From positions 11,748,976 through 11,812,975 of the forward strand of contig CM022665.1 of NCBI GenBank assembly GCA_012295275.1: 64,000 nt of DNA. The letters are read 5' to 3'. Position numbers and translations under genes: made by a program. Source of the DNA: Chrysomallon squamiferum. Taxonomy: Eukaryota > Mollusca > Gastropoda > Neomphalida > Peltospiridae. Within the stretch, counting starts at the first letter, position 1. Every line of letters starts with the position of its first letter. This document shows, one piece after another, positions 1 to 11,639 of the stretch. The notes below the pieces were generated by a model. It was not told where the DNA came from, made no database searches, and was given only the letters and a program-made list of their open reading frames with translations.

Positions 1-623
1 TAGTTTTTGTAGGCGTAAGAACTACGGGAATTTAGGTAGTAGTAGTGGTACTGAAATTGCTGGGTGGATGGAAACTAGTTGATAGCAATACGATAAAGGA
101 ACGCTCCGCTGCTCTCTTTCAGAATGCAAATAATGTCAAGGTCGTTACATTGGATAGTAAAATGTAGATAGCTGACTTTCACAGTGTCAATTTTAATAGT
201 ATGCCAAATTTGACAACATTTGGATAAAAATTGTTGACACTAGAAACATAAATGTACAAGAACATAAAATTTTGATATTTCTGGTGCCAAATGTGTTTCA
301 AGAGGTTAGGTAATTAAGGCTCACTTTTTCTCAAAAAATCGTGCACTTTAGCATCTTTGATTTGACGTAGCTCATTAACTACTTATCCAGTTTAAAAAAT
401 TCAAAGTGCTAATTGTTTCTTATGAGGTCAGGCTTCAAATTATATATTTAAAAAAATTTAAATTTTGAGTGAACTCCCTAGTGTTATTATTGTTTACAGA
501 TACGCAGTTTTTACACGGTCAGCAGTGATTTCTAGAACAATTGAAATAGTTTTTGTAGGCGTAGAAATATGGGAATTTAGGTAGTAGTAGTGGTACTGAA
601 ATTGCTGGGTGGATGGATACTAG
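1..623. repeat. Direct repeat of 77-78 bp at 1-78 and 547-623
   Basis: The block at 1-78 recurs at 547-623 with a few substitutions and one indel. Both copies contain the sub-motif TTTAGGTAGTAGTAGTGG and end in TGGATGGAWACTAG. The 468 bp between the copies is unique AT-rich sequence. The sequence after the second copy does not match the sequence after the first, so this is either two copies of a short element or a decayed duplication with a 546-bp period. The first copy starts at base 1, so its left end cannot be seen. Confidence 0.75.
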
Positions 624-1789
624 CGGTGGTGATGTTTGTAGCTGGATTAGTTTTGTTAGTTGTTATCGTTAGAGTTTACTAGTTACAAGTTGAGTAGATA
701 TAATATAAACTGGTAATAGTTATTTTTACTCTAGTGGTAGCTGTGGTTGCATTCATAACGGTATCAGTAATTATAATTATAATAACGTAAGGTCAGGTGC
801 GGTAAAGCGTATAATTAATTATGTTGTGTACATTTAGACTCTTTGACTGACATATAATACTGCCAAAATAATGGTTGTTGTATTGATAAATAACATTTCC
901 CCAGAACAACAAATTCAGTTTGTCATGGTCTTGAATTGAAATTATGTGTGTGTGTGTTTGTGTGAATATTAAGTGATTGTAAACTAAGATTGTCAGAAAT
1001 CGAAGCAACTTTGTAGTAGTAGTGGTAGTAGTATTATTATTAATAGTAATTAATTGCTTAATTTTAATAAATTTCCATCCAGTAAGGTTTACATGACAGT
1101 TACCGATGATTTGTATATCCCGTGAAACAAATTCATGGTACACTTGAAGTTACACATTTACATAATTATACTTACTAGAACTTTGTACAGCTGTACTCAT
1201 CAGGCACAAAACGAGTACATAAATGTGCTTTGTAAATGTCCAACGACCTACGTCGAGGAGTTTTTCCATTTTGTCTTTATAGAAAGTTTAAGGATGACTC
1301 ACTGTTCAACAGAGCTTTCTATTCGTTGTGACTGTTGGATCGACATAACTTAACTCCATGGTTATACAAATCAAACCAGAATAAATATTTAACTTAGAAT
1401 TTCATAATCACAAAGTAACAAAATCTTCTTATTAATAATTCTCTGAATATTTTCGCTGCATAGAATGTATCACAGTGAAATACAGAGAAAACGGTTTACA
1501 GGTTAAAGCCAAAAAAAAATAAACAACAAAAGAAAAGAAAAGAAAAAAAGAAAAGAAAAGAAAAAAGAAAGAAAGAAAAGAAAAGAAAAAGAAAGAAAAA
1601 AAAAAAAAAAAAATGTAAGAAAGCTATAAAGAAAATTTTTGCAGAGAAAAAACGTCCCTATCTAAAAATGAAAATGAAGTAGATTATAATTACGTAACGG
1701 CAATGACGTAATACGAGACCCTCTGTCAAATCGTATGCTATTATACAGATGGTTTTGAGCACTTTTCTACACCTCTGTAAATAAACAGT

Positions 1790-1792
<3 letters not shown>
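624..1792. other. AT-rich non-coding stretch with a purine tract
   Basis: I see no gene here. The only structure is an A/G-only tract at about 1510-1613, made of AAAAG-like units on the + strand, which could form triplex DNA. Short open frames at 793-1143 and 1135-1353 have no recognisable domain, and the first runs through low-complexity codons. Confidence 0.6.

Positions 1793-1863
<71 letters not shown>
1793..1863. repeat. (TC)n dinucleotide microsatellite
   Basis: About 35 uninterrupted TC units, followed by a short CA-rich tail. Confidence 0.97.
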
Positions 1864-1865
<2 letters not shown>

Positions 1866-2821
1866 ATACACACACAAGAACAAAACTAAAATAAATGTTT
1901 ATCATCAACACGATAATATAGATAACTATTAGTTATATAACTCCAGTGTCTTGTCAAAGATATTTAAGAGAGGAAACCCGCTGTCAGATTTTGAATATTT
2001 TTTGCTCCTTTCCGTAGGCAGGACAGTACATACCAACGGCTTTCGTAAAACTTCGAGCAGTATATATTTATAAAATAACAGTAGTAAAACTTAGAGATAA
2101 TAGATATCTATGTATGCATGTACATACGAAGGTATGTATCTATGTACGTATGCATATATGTATGTGTACATCATTATAGATTCATATTAGATTTATAGAT
2201 CTACATAATTAATAATTTTATTCGTTTCTGATACGCTTGCCATATGATAAATAACGTTCATTCTTTTTCTATCGACCTTAATTTAGATAAAATACCAACA
2301 CATTTTATAATTAACAAATACTGTTTATAATATCAGGAAGATATAAAGATCGTTTTTCCCGTACCTATATATCAAAATTTACAAGGGGAAGCATGCTACC
2401 TGTCCCCCTTAGCGAAACTCAAGATATATATTTCCGATATATATATATATATATACACTTATTTATCTACAGTCAATATAAATTATTATTAGTTCGAAAG
2501 TGTAATCGACCGAGCACAGAAAGCGATATTGATTGTTCGTATTCAGAGTAATCTGTGTAATTCTAAATGTAATATAAAAATACACCAGCTCTTTCAGAAT
2601 TATTTGTAAATACATATATGTGGTTGATGTTTCCTTTCTTACTTTTTTATTTATTTATTTATTTATTTTTATAAATCCTTATTCATTCATTCATTCATTC
2701 ATGTGCACGTTGTATTTTTAAATAGTATTTACTATTTTTTAGTTTTATTTGTTGACTGGAAAAAAGTTTTCTTCGAATCAAATTGATTAAACGCATAACC
2801 GTGAAGTGTAAAAAAAAAAGT

Positions 2822-2869
<48 letters not shown>

Positions 2870-2984
2870 TAGTATTATTGTTATATATTAAAAATATATT
2901 ACTATACAGTAATTTTCTTTTTAATATGTATTAATATAAAACAATAGACACCATTAATTATCTGTTCCTTTCGTCATCGCAATC
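1864..2984. other. AT-rich upstream flank of selenoprotein W with microsatellites
   Basis: No coding signal is seen. It holds a TATG/TACA-rich patch (2101-2170), an AT run (about 2437-2455), TTTA and TTCA units (about 2645-2702) and a TAA array (about 2822-2866). Confidence 0.6.
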
Positions 2985-3181
2985 ATTATCGTCAAAACGT
3001 TTAATGAACTGACGTGTGACGCACGAACTCAATCAGACTGACACGCTATTCAGAGTTATTTTTAGCACCACTGAACATCGCAATTTGCAAAGATTGCCGA
3101 GTCATTGGCAACCCATTTATTAAGGAGAACGGTTCATTCACTGAGTCTCTGATAATCTGATTGCAAATTCAGTCCTTTAAG
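2985..3181 (+). promoter_or_regulatory. Putative promoter and 5' UTR of selenoprotein W
   Basis: This 200-bp patch is less AT-rich than its flanks and lies directly before the start codon. It has a CRE-like TGACGT (3010-3015), an inverted CCAAT box ATTGG (3104-3108) and an in-frame TGA at 3158-3160, which fixes the ATG at 3182 as the first possible start. The transcription start site cannot be placed from sequence alone. Confidence 0.45.
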
Positions 3182-6100
3182 ATGGGAAAGGTGAAAATTC
3201 ATATCATTTATTGGTGAGTAATTATTTAACCACTAATTTAATCTGTGACTGTAAAGTTTCTTATCTTTACAAATTATACGATGGTAATTATAACTTCAGG
3301 TAAATAAATTATAATCATAATGATAATGGTTGCTTTCTTTTTTTTTTTTTCTCCTCAGGCGTACAAAAAATCAAAAGAACGCAATAATTATTCACTTGCA
3401 GCTTTTTTTTCTTCTTCTATTATGCTTGAATTAATTTTTATACTTTTAAACGGAAGTATTTACTGTTTTCTTCTAATCAGGTTATTATTATTTTTTTAAA
3501 TGATGTGACTTTCACTTTTATACACTTTACATACACATTGTTTTAATGAATTATAATTTATTATTATTGTCGTTATGTTATTTTGATTCATTAAATAACT
3601 TCAGTCAAGCTATAATATACTTTATTTTTTGTACCACCAATTAATATTGTGAGTAATCAGGTATAATACATATATATAATAGGCCTGCTGGTAAATTATT
3701 TAGTTGTTAGCTGTTCTACATAATTTATGTTGTATTGTAACTATTGATTAGTTGAAGAGAACACTCACATTGCAGTTACTTATATTGATTTCTAGTCACT
3801 TCTTTACTAGTGTTAAATATAAAAACATTTCCACTGTTAAATTATTACTAAATTCTTATTTCAAGTTAAATGGTGAACAGGGCAATTTGAAATTAACATT
3901 TTTGTTGTTGTTGTTTAATTGTAATAATTATGATTAATATTGATGCTGATTCTTTTTTTTTTTTTAAACCAAAACTTATTTAAATCAATATAAGTAACTG
4001 CAATGTGAGTGTTCTCTTCAACTAATCAATAGTTACAATACAACATAAATTATGTAGAACAGCTAACACCTAAATAATTTACCAGCAGGCTATTATATAT
4101 ATGTATTATAATATATATATTATGATTAATATTGATGTTGATTTTTTTTTTTTAAACCACAACTTATTTTCTGCACTGCTTAACAACAAAATAAATGTTA
4201 AAACTACTTTGAAATAAAAAATATCTATAGTTATTCTCTGTTTCTGTTTATTAATATAAACATTATAATTCTGAATACACAAAGATATAAAATAAGTAGT
4301 CAGTGTCCTCTAAAAGTCCAGATTTATTGTTTGGAGAAATATCTGTCTGGACATGTTCGTATTAAGTGGAAAATATATTTTGTTTATCATTGAACTGCTC
4401 TAACAGCCACTATAAATCAAACCAAAATAGTTCCTTCTATATTTAACCTGTTTATAACCTGTTGACTAGCGAATACTGTTAGTATTCTAAAATAGATTGT
4501 CTTACCTCCTTTATCAATCTTACATTTTATTATTTTAATTGTGATTATTTATATATTTATTTATTTGTTATTTATTTATCATTGTATTGTTTTACATAAT
4601 AATGAATTAAAGCTGAATGAGAACAGATACGAATCTTAAGCACCAGTTGCTCTGAAAGTGTGAAAAAAAAAAAAAAAGTATATGGGAATTACAAATAGAT
4701 AGTTAATAAATATCATCATTATTTTATAGTTTTTATGCCCCATTGTTGGGTGAAAGGTTCAGCATGTTTCTGTCTTGCCTTTTCATCTGCTTTATCCCAT
4801 CTCATAAAAATCAAATATAAATTAATAATAACAAGAAGAATAAGAAAGAGAAGAAGAAGTATAATTGTAAAGAATAAAAATAAGAAGAAGTGTAATTATA
4901 AATATAATAATATTAATAATAATGATAATAATAAATATTATCTACAGTTCAGACATGTTTGTGTTTCATTTCTGGGTGTTGTCAGTTATTTGCAAGTCAT
5001 CTTTTCACTAGTTGCATTACAACTTGTACTTAGTATAGGCCAACTCATTCACTTTGAAAGACATTCCAACAGTTTCATAAGAGCGTCAGATAGAGCTGTT
5101 ATTATCCAAACTCCAGTAAATGCAGTCATCCATGAAGTTCATTCAACCATTATACATCTGTAAACTTGTTCTTTTGCTTATGTGTTATGAGTCGGCAATT
5201 TTCATAACTCTAGGCTGGCCAGAAATCAGTACAAAAGCAAGTCTGAGAGCGATAAATTTGAATAACCTTGTGTGTAATATAAAATATCAATAAAATCCTC
5301 CATTATATACATAATGGTTGTAATGATTATAATACATGAGACTAATATAATGTAAGATATAATTATATGTTTTATTTACTTGTGTACATTTTGTTGTCCA
5401 TGACAACCACTTTACCTGTCTTGAGAATAAATCTAATCTGCAAGCTTGATTGTTCAAGAACTGTATGAGGTTTTTGTTTCTGAATTTAAAATAAAAAATG
5501 TGACTTACCTTAATAATGTGAAAAATTGATTATTTCAGTAAAGCAAATTAAGTGGACTAGATAATTTTATCTTTATTAAAATAAAATTTCTCTTTTTTTT
5601 GTTTTGTTATCTCATTAGAAACTGAATAACTATAATGATAATTGTTGTTAGATTTTAAGATCAATATTGGAATTATAGAGGTCAAAAAACCTTTTTCTTA
5701 GTACTATGTTGCAGTTATTTTCAGTAACTAAATTAGCTTTTTGAGTACCTTAGTGCCATTAGAAGAAATTTTTTTCCCAAGTACTTTTTCAACCATGTGA
5801 AAATCTGTTATCATAGGCTAATGTCACTCAATGAAATGTAATAAAAGAATAATAATAAGAATAAGAAATGCAGCAACAAGAACAATATGAAGAAAAATAG
5901 CAGTACTAGTATTGTCAGATGTCTTTATTTATTAACATTAATTTTAAAATAATTAAATTATGAGAAATAAAAATTAAACTTGATTTTAATAACAGTCTTG
6001 TTTCCTTTTAATAATGTTGATAAATAATTAAATAAATGACTTCTTTTTTTTCAGTGGCGGATGAGGTTACGCCCCCAGGGTAAATATTTAGCATATTTTT

Positions 6101-7962
6101 TTAGTGTTAGTTATTTATTTATTTTGTTAGTTTATTTCATTTAATTTTATTTATTTATTTTTCATAATTGAAGACTGGTGTATGAATAATTAAATACTTA
6201 TATAATAAAATAGTACATTTTCACAGAAAATTGTATATTTATAAATTGTGTGTGGCAAATTTAGTTTTAAAATGTACAAATTTATGGGTGTTTATTTTGA
6301 TATATAATTACATTAAGGATTTTTATTTATTTTATTATATATATATATATTTTTTTTTTTTTTTCAGTACCGTATGGTTGTAAAAGGCCTTACGGACAAG
6401 TTTGGGGGCAAATTTGAACTTGTAAGTAGAACTCTCTGTTGCTTATTTATTATTTATTATTATTATTATTATTTAGAATATTAGATTCAGAATAAATAAT
6501 AATGTAATATCTAATATATATTCTTGAAGTGAATGTATATAATTTAATGTCTGGTTTGATATTGTGAATTGGTGGTAAGACCTTTAACATTATTTTTGTA
6601 ATACAGTAAAAACAAAAATAATAATAACCAAAATTTGTTACTACTCTATTTTTGGCTAAACAATTTGTTTCATAATTATCTTTAAAAAAAAAGAAGTTAT
6701 ACTACTTTTATTAGAAATTTCAAAATAACTATTTCATATTTTAACTTGAACAATGAGAAGAACAGAAACTAAGTGTGATAAGAAATAATTCTTTTTCTTC
6801 TTCTTCTTTTTCTTCTTATTTTCTAACTAATTGTTGTTGTTTTTTTACTGAAAATATATATTTTTCTAAATTCTTTAGACAGGGGAAATGGCTTCTCCAG
6901 CAAGTGGTTTGTTTGAAGTAACTGTCAATGGGCAACTAATACATTCCAAAAAGGTAATGTTTATATACGTATTTATTTTTTTTGAAAACCTAAACAACTT
7001 CTTGTGATTTCATTTCTGTATTCATGTAAACCCAAAATTTTAAAACAAAATCTTAATGATAGTTTTAACTAACTGTATTTATTCTGTTTTATTAGAATTA
7101 ATTTGAAAGTATTTTTAAAAGAAAAATTATTATCATAATAGTTTTTAACTGATGATATTACAATCTGCAGTTTGCTGCCTAATATCGGAATTTATGGTTT
7201 CTGTTAAGGATTACTAACCATTAATCTGTACTATTCTAATTACATCACCATATCATTCTGTAGTGTACACATTAACCAAAACAGATTTAGTGTGTGGAAG
7301 TCATTCAAATAAATGATGGCATTTCATATACATGTATAAACACCAGCAACTTTTGTTTACATAAAGTCATACAAGCTCCTTAGCACATAATAATATACAT
7401 TAAATAAATAACAACAATAAAGCAGGGACTGAGTATGTATTAATCTAATTAATTAAAAAATTTAAGGGTGTACATATTATTGCTATTTGTTTTTTTTTTT
7501 TTTTTTTTTTTTTGTCCTTATTTTGTCACTGATAAACATAAAGTAAACTGACTTGTGTTCCTTACAAGTCTTATAAACTTTTTAAATTTAAGAAAACCTG
7601 CCTGGGAAGTTGTAACTAAAATATCTGGTAAAATTAGTTATGGAAGCTTTCTTACAGATTTATTTTTAACTTGAAACCAGTTATATTATTTTCTGTTTTG
7701 TACATCATACATATATAACAGTTTTAAACACTTTCTCATTTTAATTTTTTGTTAAAAAACCCAACATCCATCTTTTTACATTTTAATCAAGAATGGAGAT
7801 GGTTTTGTCGACTCCGATGAAAAGATGAAAAAGATTATTGATGCTGTTCAGGCATATATGGAAACTGAGCAGAAAAATGAAGCTGAAAAGAAATCAAGCA
7901 GCCAGTCTGTTGGAGAATCAGTCAAGAAAACCAGCAGTACTGAAGTTTCAAAAAAAGAATAA
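3182..7962 (+). CDS. SELENOW: Selenoprotein W, Sec-containing, five coding exons
   Basis: Coding exons are 3182-3213, 6055-6079, 6368-6421, 6879-6953 and 7792-7962, all with GT-AG junctions. The first intron splits the Cys codon (TG|T); the other three fall between codons. The product is 118 residues. It starts MGKVKIHIIYCGG, has Sec (TGA) at residue 14 in a C11-G-G-U14 redox motif followed by GY, and carries the SelW-typical run GLFEVTVNGQLIHSKKNGDG around residues 47-66. SelW-family proteins have a thioredoxin-like fold and are thought to act as small cytosolic thiol redox proteins; that is family knowledge. The ATG context is strong (A at -3, G at +4) and an in-frame stop lies 24 nt upstream. 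The last ~29 residues form a Lys/Glu/Ser-rich tail beyond the usual ~87-residue length. The position of the mammalian conserved Cys37 is Thr here. The SECIS element downstream confirms Sec decoding. Confidence 0.95.
3662..4110. repeat. Large inverted repeat (about 130-bp arms) in SELENOW intron 1
   Basis: The arm at 3662-3791 and the arm at 3982-4110 are reverse complements with only about two or three differences. They are separated by a 190-bp AT-rich spacer. The arms include TTGAAGAGAACACTCACATT on the left and its complement on the right. Both lie in intron 1, so the pre-mRNA would form a long near-perfect duplex. A foldback or MITE-like insertion or an inverted duplication would explain it. 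No open frame of note is present. Confidence 0.95.
3927..4169. repeat. Direct repeat flanking the right arm of the inverted repeat
   Basis: A block of about 50 bp at 3927-3980 recurs at about 4120-4169. It begins TATGATTAATATTGATG, then a T-run, then AAACCA and AACTTATT. The right inverted arm lies exactly between the two copies. The arrangement therefore looks like a duplication of about 193 bp combined with an inversion. Confidence 0.8.
4170..6054 (+). other. Remainder of SELENOW intron 1
   Basis: AT-rich intronic sequence. The open frame at 4735-5163 has no splice-supported or recognisable product and includes a run of AGAA/AATA codons. No other element is seen. Confidence 0.7.
6062..6064 (+). 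other. SELENOW: Selenocysteine TGA codon in a 25-nt microexon
   Basis: The microexon 6055-6079 reads T|GGC GGA TGA GGT TAC GCC CCC AGG. Its first T completes the Cys codon begun in exon 1. It is bounded by a T-rich tract plus CAG on the left and by GTAAAT on the right. Reading the TGA as a stop would end the protein at residue 13. Confidence 0.95.
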
Positions 7963-8004
7963 TGCTACATTTGTGATCAAGAACTCAATACTGTTAAGGA
8001 AAAG

Positions 8005-8823
8005 GCAAGTGTTATAAGTTTTATAATTATGTTTGTTGTTGAGCTTGATTTCTGTGATGTAAGAATGTGTGTGTGTGTGTGATCAGGAAGAATATTTCAG
8101 GCTTCTATCATCATAGTAAGTACTTTGTCATAATTTAAAAAAATGTATTTTCATTATAATTTAAAAGGACTTCAGTTTCCAAAGTATGAAAAATAAAGCA
8201 CTACTCACTTGCTAGTGACTCATATATAATAAATGAAATTTTTATAGTTTTTTATTTTATGTTTTTTTATCTCTGAATTTTAATTTTATGTTAGACAAAA
8301 TAATTTGATAAAATGTGGTTTGGTTAAATTACTAGAATTAAAATGTACCTTTGATGTAGTCAGACAAAGTAATCAAAATATAAACCCTATTTTTTCAAGC
8401 TATGTTTTATTTGAGTGGGCTTTTTTTTTGTTGGTTTCTTTTGCCATCTGGTCAAAAATGTATAACAAAATATAACACCAACAGAAGAGTTAACAACTAT
8501 CCGTGCACCACCACTGTTGTTGTTTTTTTGTAGTCATCAAAAAAGTATTTTAGAACAAATACTCTCTCTGTCCACCAGAGCACAGATGATGTCATAATTC
8601 CAGTTATGGAATGCTAAAATGGCCCAGAACTAATGTTTTATACCATCTTATTATCATACGTTTTTGTTAACTATGACAGATCTTCCAAAAGAATAAAATA
8701 ATGACTTACTTATGCACAGCTGCATTAGTGGTAAGAACTGCTAACCTAGGCATTTCTATTCAAGTTCTGAAAGCTCTTCTATTCTCTGTTATATTATATT
8801 ATATTATATTCTCTTTTTTTCAG
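8005..8823 (+). other. Candidate GC-AG intron in the SELENOW 3' UTR
   Basis: The donor AAG|GCAAGT at 8002-8010 matches the consensus for the rare GC donor class. The acceptor at 8823 has a clean pyrimidine tract ending TTTTTTTCAG. Splicing would bring the SECIS to within about 60 nt of the stop and remove both early AATAAA motifs. A shorter alternative uses the GTAAGA donor at 8731 (93-bp intron, CTAAC near its 5' end). Both are inferred from motifs only. Confidence 0.45.
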
Positions 8824-8855
8824 TCAGGAGTCTGGGAATTAATCATTTTGGGTGT

Positions 8856-8916
8856 CCAGATTATGATGAGAATGGATGAAAGTCGTCTGACCTGTCCAAT
8901 TTCTGATGGTTGCTGG
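8856..8916 (+). promoter_or_regulatory. SELENOW: SECIS element (form 2 type)
   Basis: The core is ATGAT (8863-8867) opposite TGAT (8904-8907), which gives the tandem G.A quartet. Above it, GAGAATGGA (8868-8876) pairs with TCCAATTTC (8895-8903) with one A-A mismatch and one G-U. The apical loop carries the unpaired AAA at 8879-8881, 11 nt above the quartet, then a mini-helix GTC/GAC (8882-8884 and 8889-8891) typical of form 2. Below the core, CCAG (8856-8859) pairs with CTGG (8913-8916) across an internal loop. This element recruits SBP2 and the Sec-specific elongation factor. Confidence 0.93.
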
Positions 8917-9201
8917 CAGCCTAATCTGATTGCTTCTCATTTCTGGTTTCTTCTTACTTTATCCGGAGTCCATTGTTTCACTGTCTTGCCCTGTTTAGTA
9001 CATAGCTGTTCTGTTCATATTGTTTCAGAACCAACCTATTTATATACTTGTTTAGTTTGAATATATAGTGAATATGATATTAACTTGAATGGTCATTTCC
9101 ACTGTGTAAATGAACATTTATCTCAAATTATATTTGTATTACATTTTCTGAAAACATTTTGTTTTCCATATAATTCTCAATAGAAATATATCAGTTTTAT
9201 A

Positions 9202-9207
9202 AATAAA
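9202..9207 (+). terminator. Likely SELENOW polyadenylation signal
   Basis: First AATAAA hexamer after the SECIS. Cleavage would fall near 9220-9230. Further AATAAA copies at 9370 and beyond could give longer transcripts. Confidence 0.5.
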
Positions 9208-9225
9208 ATTAAAACCAGTGCCAAC

Positions 9226-10190
9226 ACTGAAATACTGTATTAATAAAAATAATAAACATGTAAAAACAAATAAAAGCATGTAAAAACCAGTTTCCTTTGG
9301 AGTATTTGGAACGTTGGTACATCATTAAAGTCAAGAAAGATAACTCTAATATTTTGTTACACAATGAAAAATAAAAACCATGAGAAAACAAAAAACAATA
9401 ATAAACCACCATAAAAATCAACAGAAACATGCATTTTACATTACATTGTAGTAAAGCATAACTTTTTTTTTTATCCTGTCAACTGTTTTCCATCTCATCA
9501 ACTTCAAACCTTTAGATCTTTACATTTTTTACTTGTTTTGGTGTCATTGGGTTTTCTTTGCTTTTTCTTATATTGCTGTTTTTTTATTTTTTTTAAAAAG
9601 ATAAATTACTGAAATTTTAATTGACTTGTTATATACTGATATAATGAATAATAATAATAATTGTTGTTATTTTGTTTATTACAATTTATAAACACAAATC
9701 ACATGAACAGACAGTTTAGATTTTTAGATGCATATTGAGGCTTCTTTGTTTTTCTTTTTTAATATAATCCTCACTTTTAAGTTTTAAATAAAATTATATA
9801 TATATGCTTTGGTTTTTGTGTTTAAACATAAGCCTTTTATTTGTTTTATTTCATCATTGATTATCAAGCAACTGCTAAAAACCATCAGATGTATATAACA
9901 TTCATTGTATTATTTATACATTATCTGTTTAATGTTAATCTTTGATAATATTATTTATGTTATACAGTTACTAATGTCAGGGACACCAGCAATTTATAAA
10001 GTTTTATCTTAAATTATTTATAAAGTTTTGTGCTTTTGGAAGTTAAATCTTAAACTTTAATTTGTCATCAAATAAAATATATCCAATTTGACTGAATTTG
10101 ATTTGCTAAGTTGGGAGAGAAAAAAAAGAAGCATAAAAAAATCTCCAATAAAAAATTGGAAATTTAAGAAAGTTATTTAGGAATAAGATT

Positions 10191-10236
<46 letters not shown>

Positions 10237-11639
10237 TTATAAAAGAAAAAGAAAAAAGAAAGAAATTGTTATGATGGTTGATCTAAAATGAATAAAAGTG
10301 CTGAACTTTGTGTTTGTTGTTTTTATATTTTAAAAATTTCAGTCATCGGAGCCTTTAATATTAGATTGAAGAAGAAAATAAAATGATAATCATGAAGATT
10401 CTTTTTTTTTCTAATATATTCTTTTAGAATTAAGTTTACAGTTGTATCTTTTACCTCATGGTTCTGATATAAATATGAATCACTTCAACTACAAACTACC
10501 CCAAAATAGGAATACTGATCCTCTCAAATCACAAACATAAAATTGGCTTTGACACTTCATTCAGTTCTGTTTATAATATCACTAGTATCACTTTGAAGAA
10601 TATGGAAGCTTGAAATATTTTCTGAAAGTAGGTAGCCCAAACTGGATTTAAAGCAGTGTGCTCAGTTAATATAGTGCAAAAAAACTAAAATTAAAAAAAA
10701 AAAAAATCTAACATTTTATAAGAGAAAATATGAAAGTATATAATCATGTTCATTCTAATTCTCATAACACTAGCCTAGGCAAAGGTTAAAAATATATCAG
10801 CCAGTCTTGAAATTATGTGATTTGTATTTGAAAGAGGAAAGAAAACTGATGAGGTCCTCTACCTGAGAAAGGTGTTTTCTATTGCCTCAGCCATCAAAGG
10901 AATATCTCAGTTCCACAAGTATTTAGCAACCATAATAAACGTTTTACGACATCAAATATGGTATTTTTATTTCTGATAAAGAAAAGCTAATGAGTTTTAA
11001 TGTCAGTAAGCAGCAGAGAATATTCCACAAAAACCCAACATGGATAAGAACAATAACGTTGGCTGGAAAGTAAAGTGACCTAATTGTGGCATCAAAAGAC
11101 TATTAATCTTGTTATCCACGGGGATTCTACTATCGAACAGTAACACACTTCGTGAACACAAAGTGGTTGATTAGAATGACCATAAAATATGATGTTAAAT
11201 ATAAAAACGGATGTAAAATATTAATTTGTAAAAGGAGACGATAATTCATTTTAAAACTGAAATAAAGTAATGTTATGGTTATCTCCCCTGCACTGTTGAG
11301 GAATCGTTTTGCTTGGCGACTGATTAATGTCATAATTTTACTTTTGAAATTTCTTCTGTTGGCAAAGTAGAGTAGGTTGTTTTTAAAGAATTGTGTTAAA
11401 TCGGACAGTCTTACAAATAAATATCATATATTAAAAATTGTTAATTTAATTTATTTTTTATTTTATTTTATTTTTTTGTAATGAGCAAGGTGATGGTATA
11501 AAATTTTAAATAATTTCGCTCGGTATTTAAATAAATGTGTGTGTAAGTTCCCTTTACGTGGCTAGGTATTCTGCCGCTGGCTTTCGTAAATGTTGTTAAC
11601 ATTATCATTCTACACCCCCTAAAAAAAGTTATATATATA
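9226..11639. other. AT-rich intergenic DNA
   Basis: No gene seen. A 41-base poly-A lies at 10192-10232. The segment at about 10820-11140 is more complex than its surroundings but has only short open frames and no recognised domain. Confidence 0.6.

Larger units (their letters stand above)
7963..9225 (+). other. SELENOW: 3' UTR of SELENOW
   Basis: It runs from the TAA at 7960-7962 to a poly(A) signal after the SECIS. It contains a short TG run (about 8067-8080), two AATAAA motifs before the SECIS (8192-8197 and 8692-8697) and a strong candidate 3' UTR intron. The open frame 8701-9060 overlaps the SECIS and is not a gene. The 3' end is estimated from the AATAAA at 9202. Confidence 0.7.

Noticed and set aside
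4735-5163. 142-codon open frame in SELENOW intron 1
   Set aside because: Contains a low-complexity Arg/Lys/Asn run, has no recognisable product and lies inside a well-supported intron.
8701-9060. 119-codon open frame on the + strand
   Set aside because: It overlaps the SECIS and lies in the 3' UTR of SELENOW; no domain.
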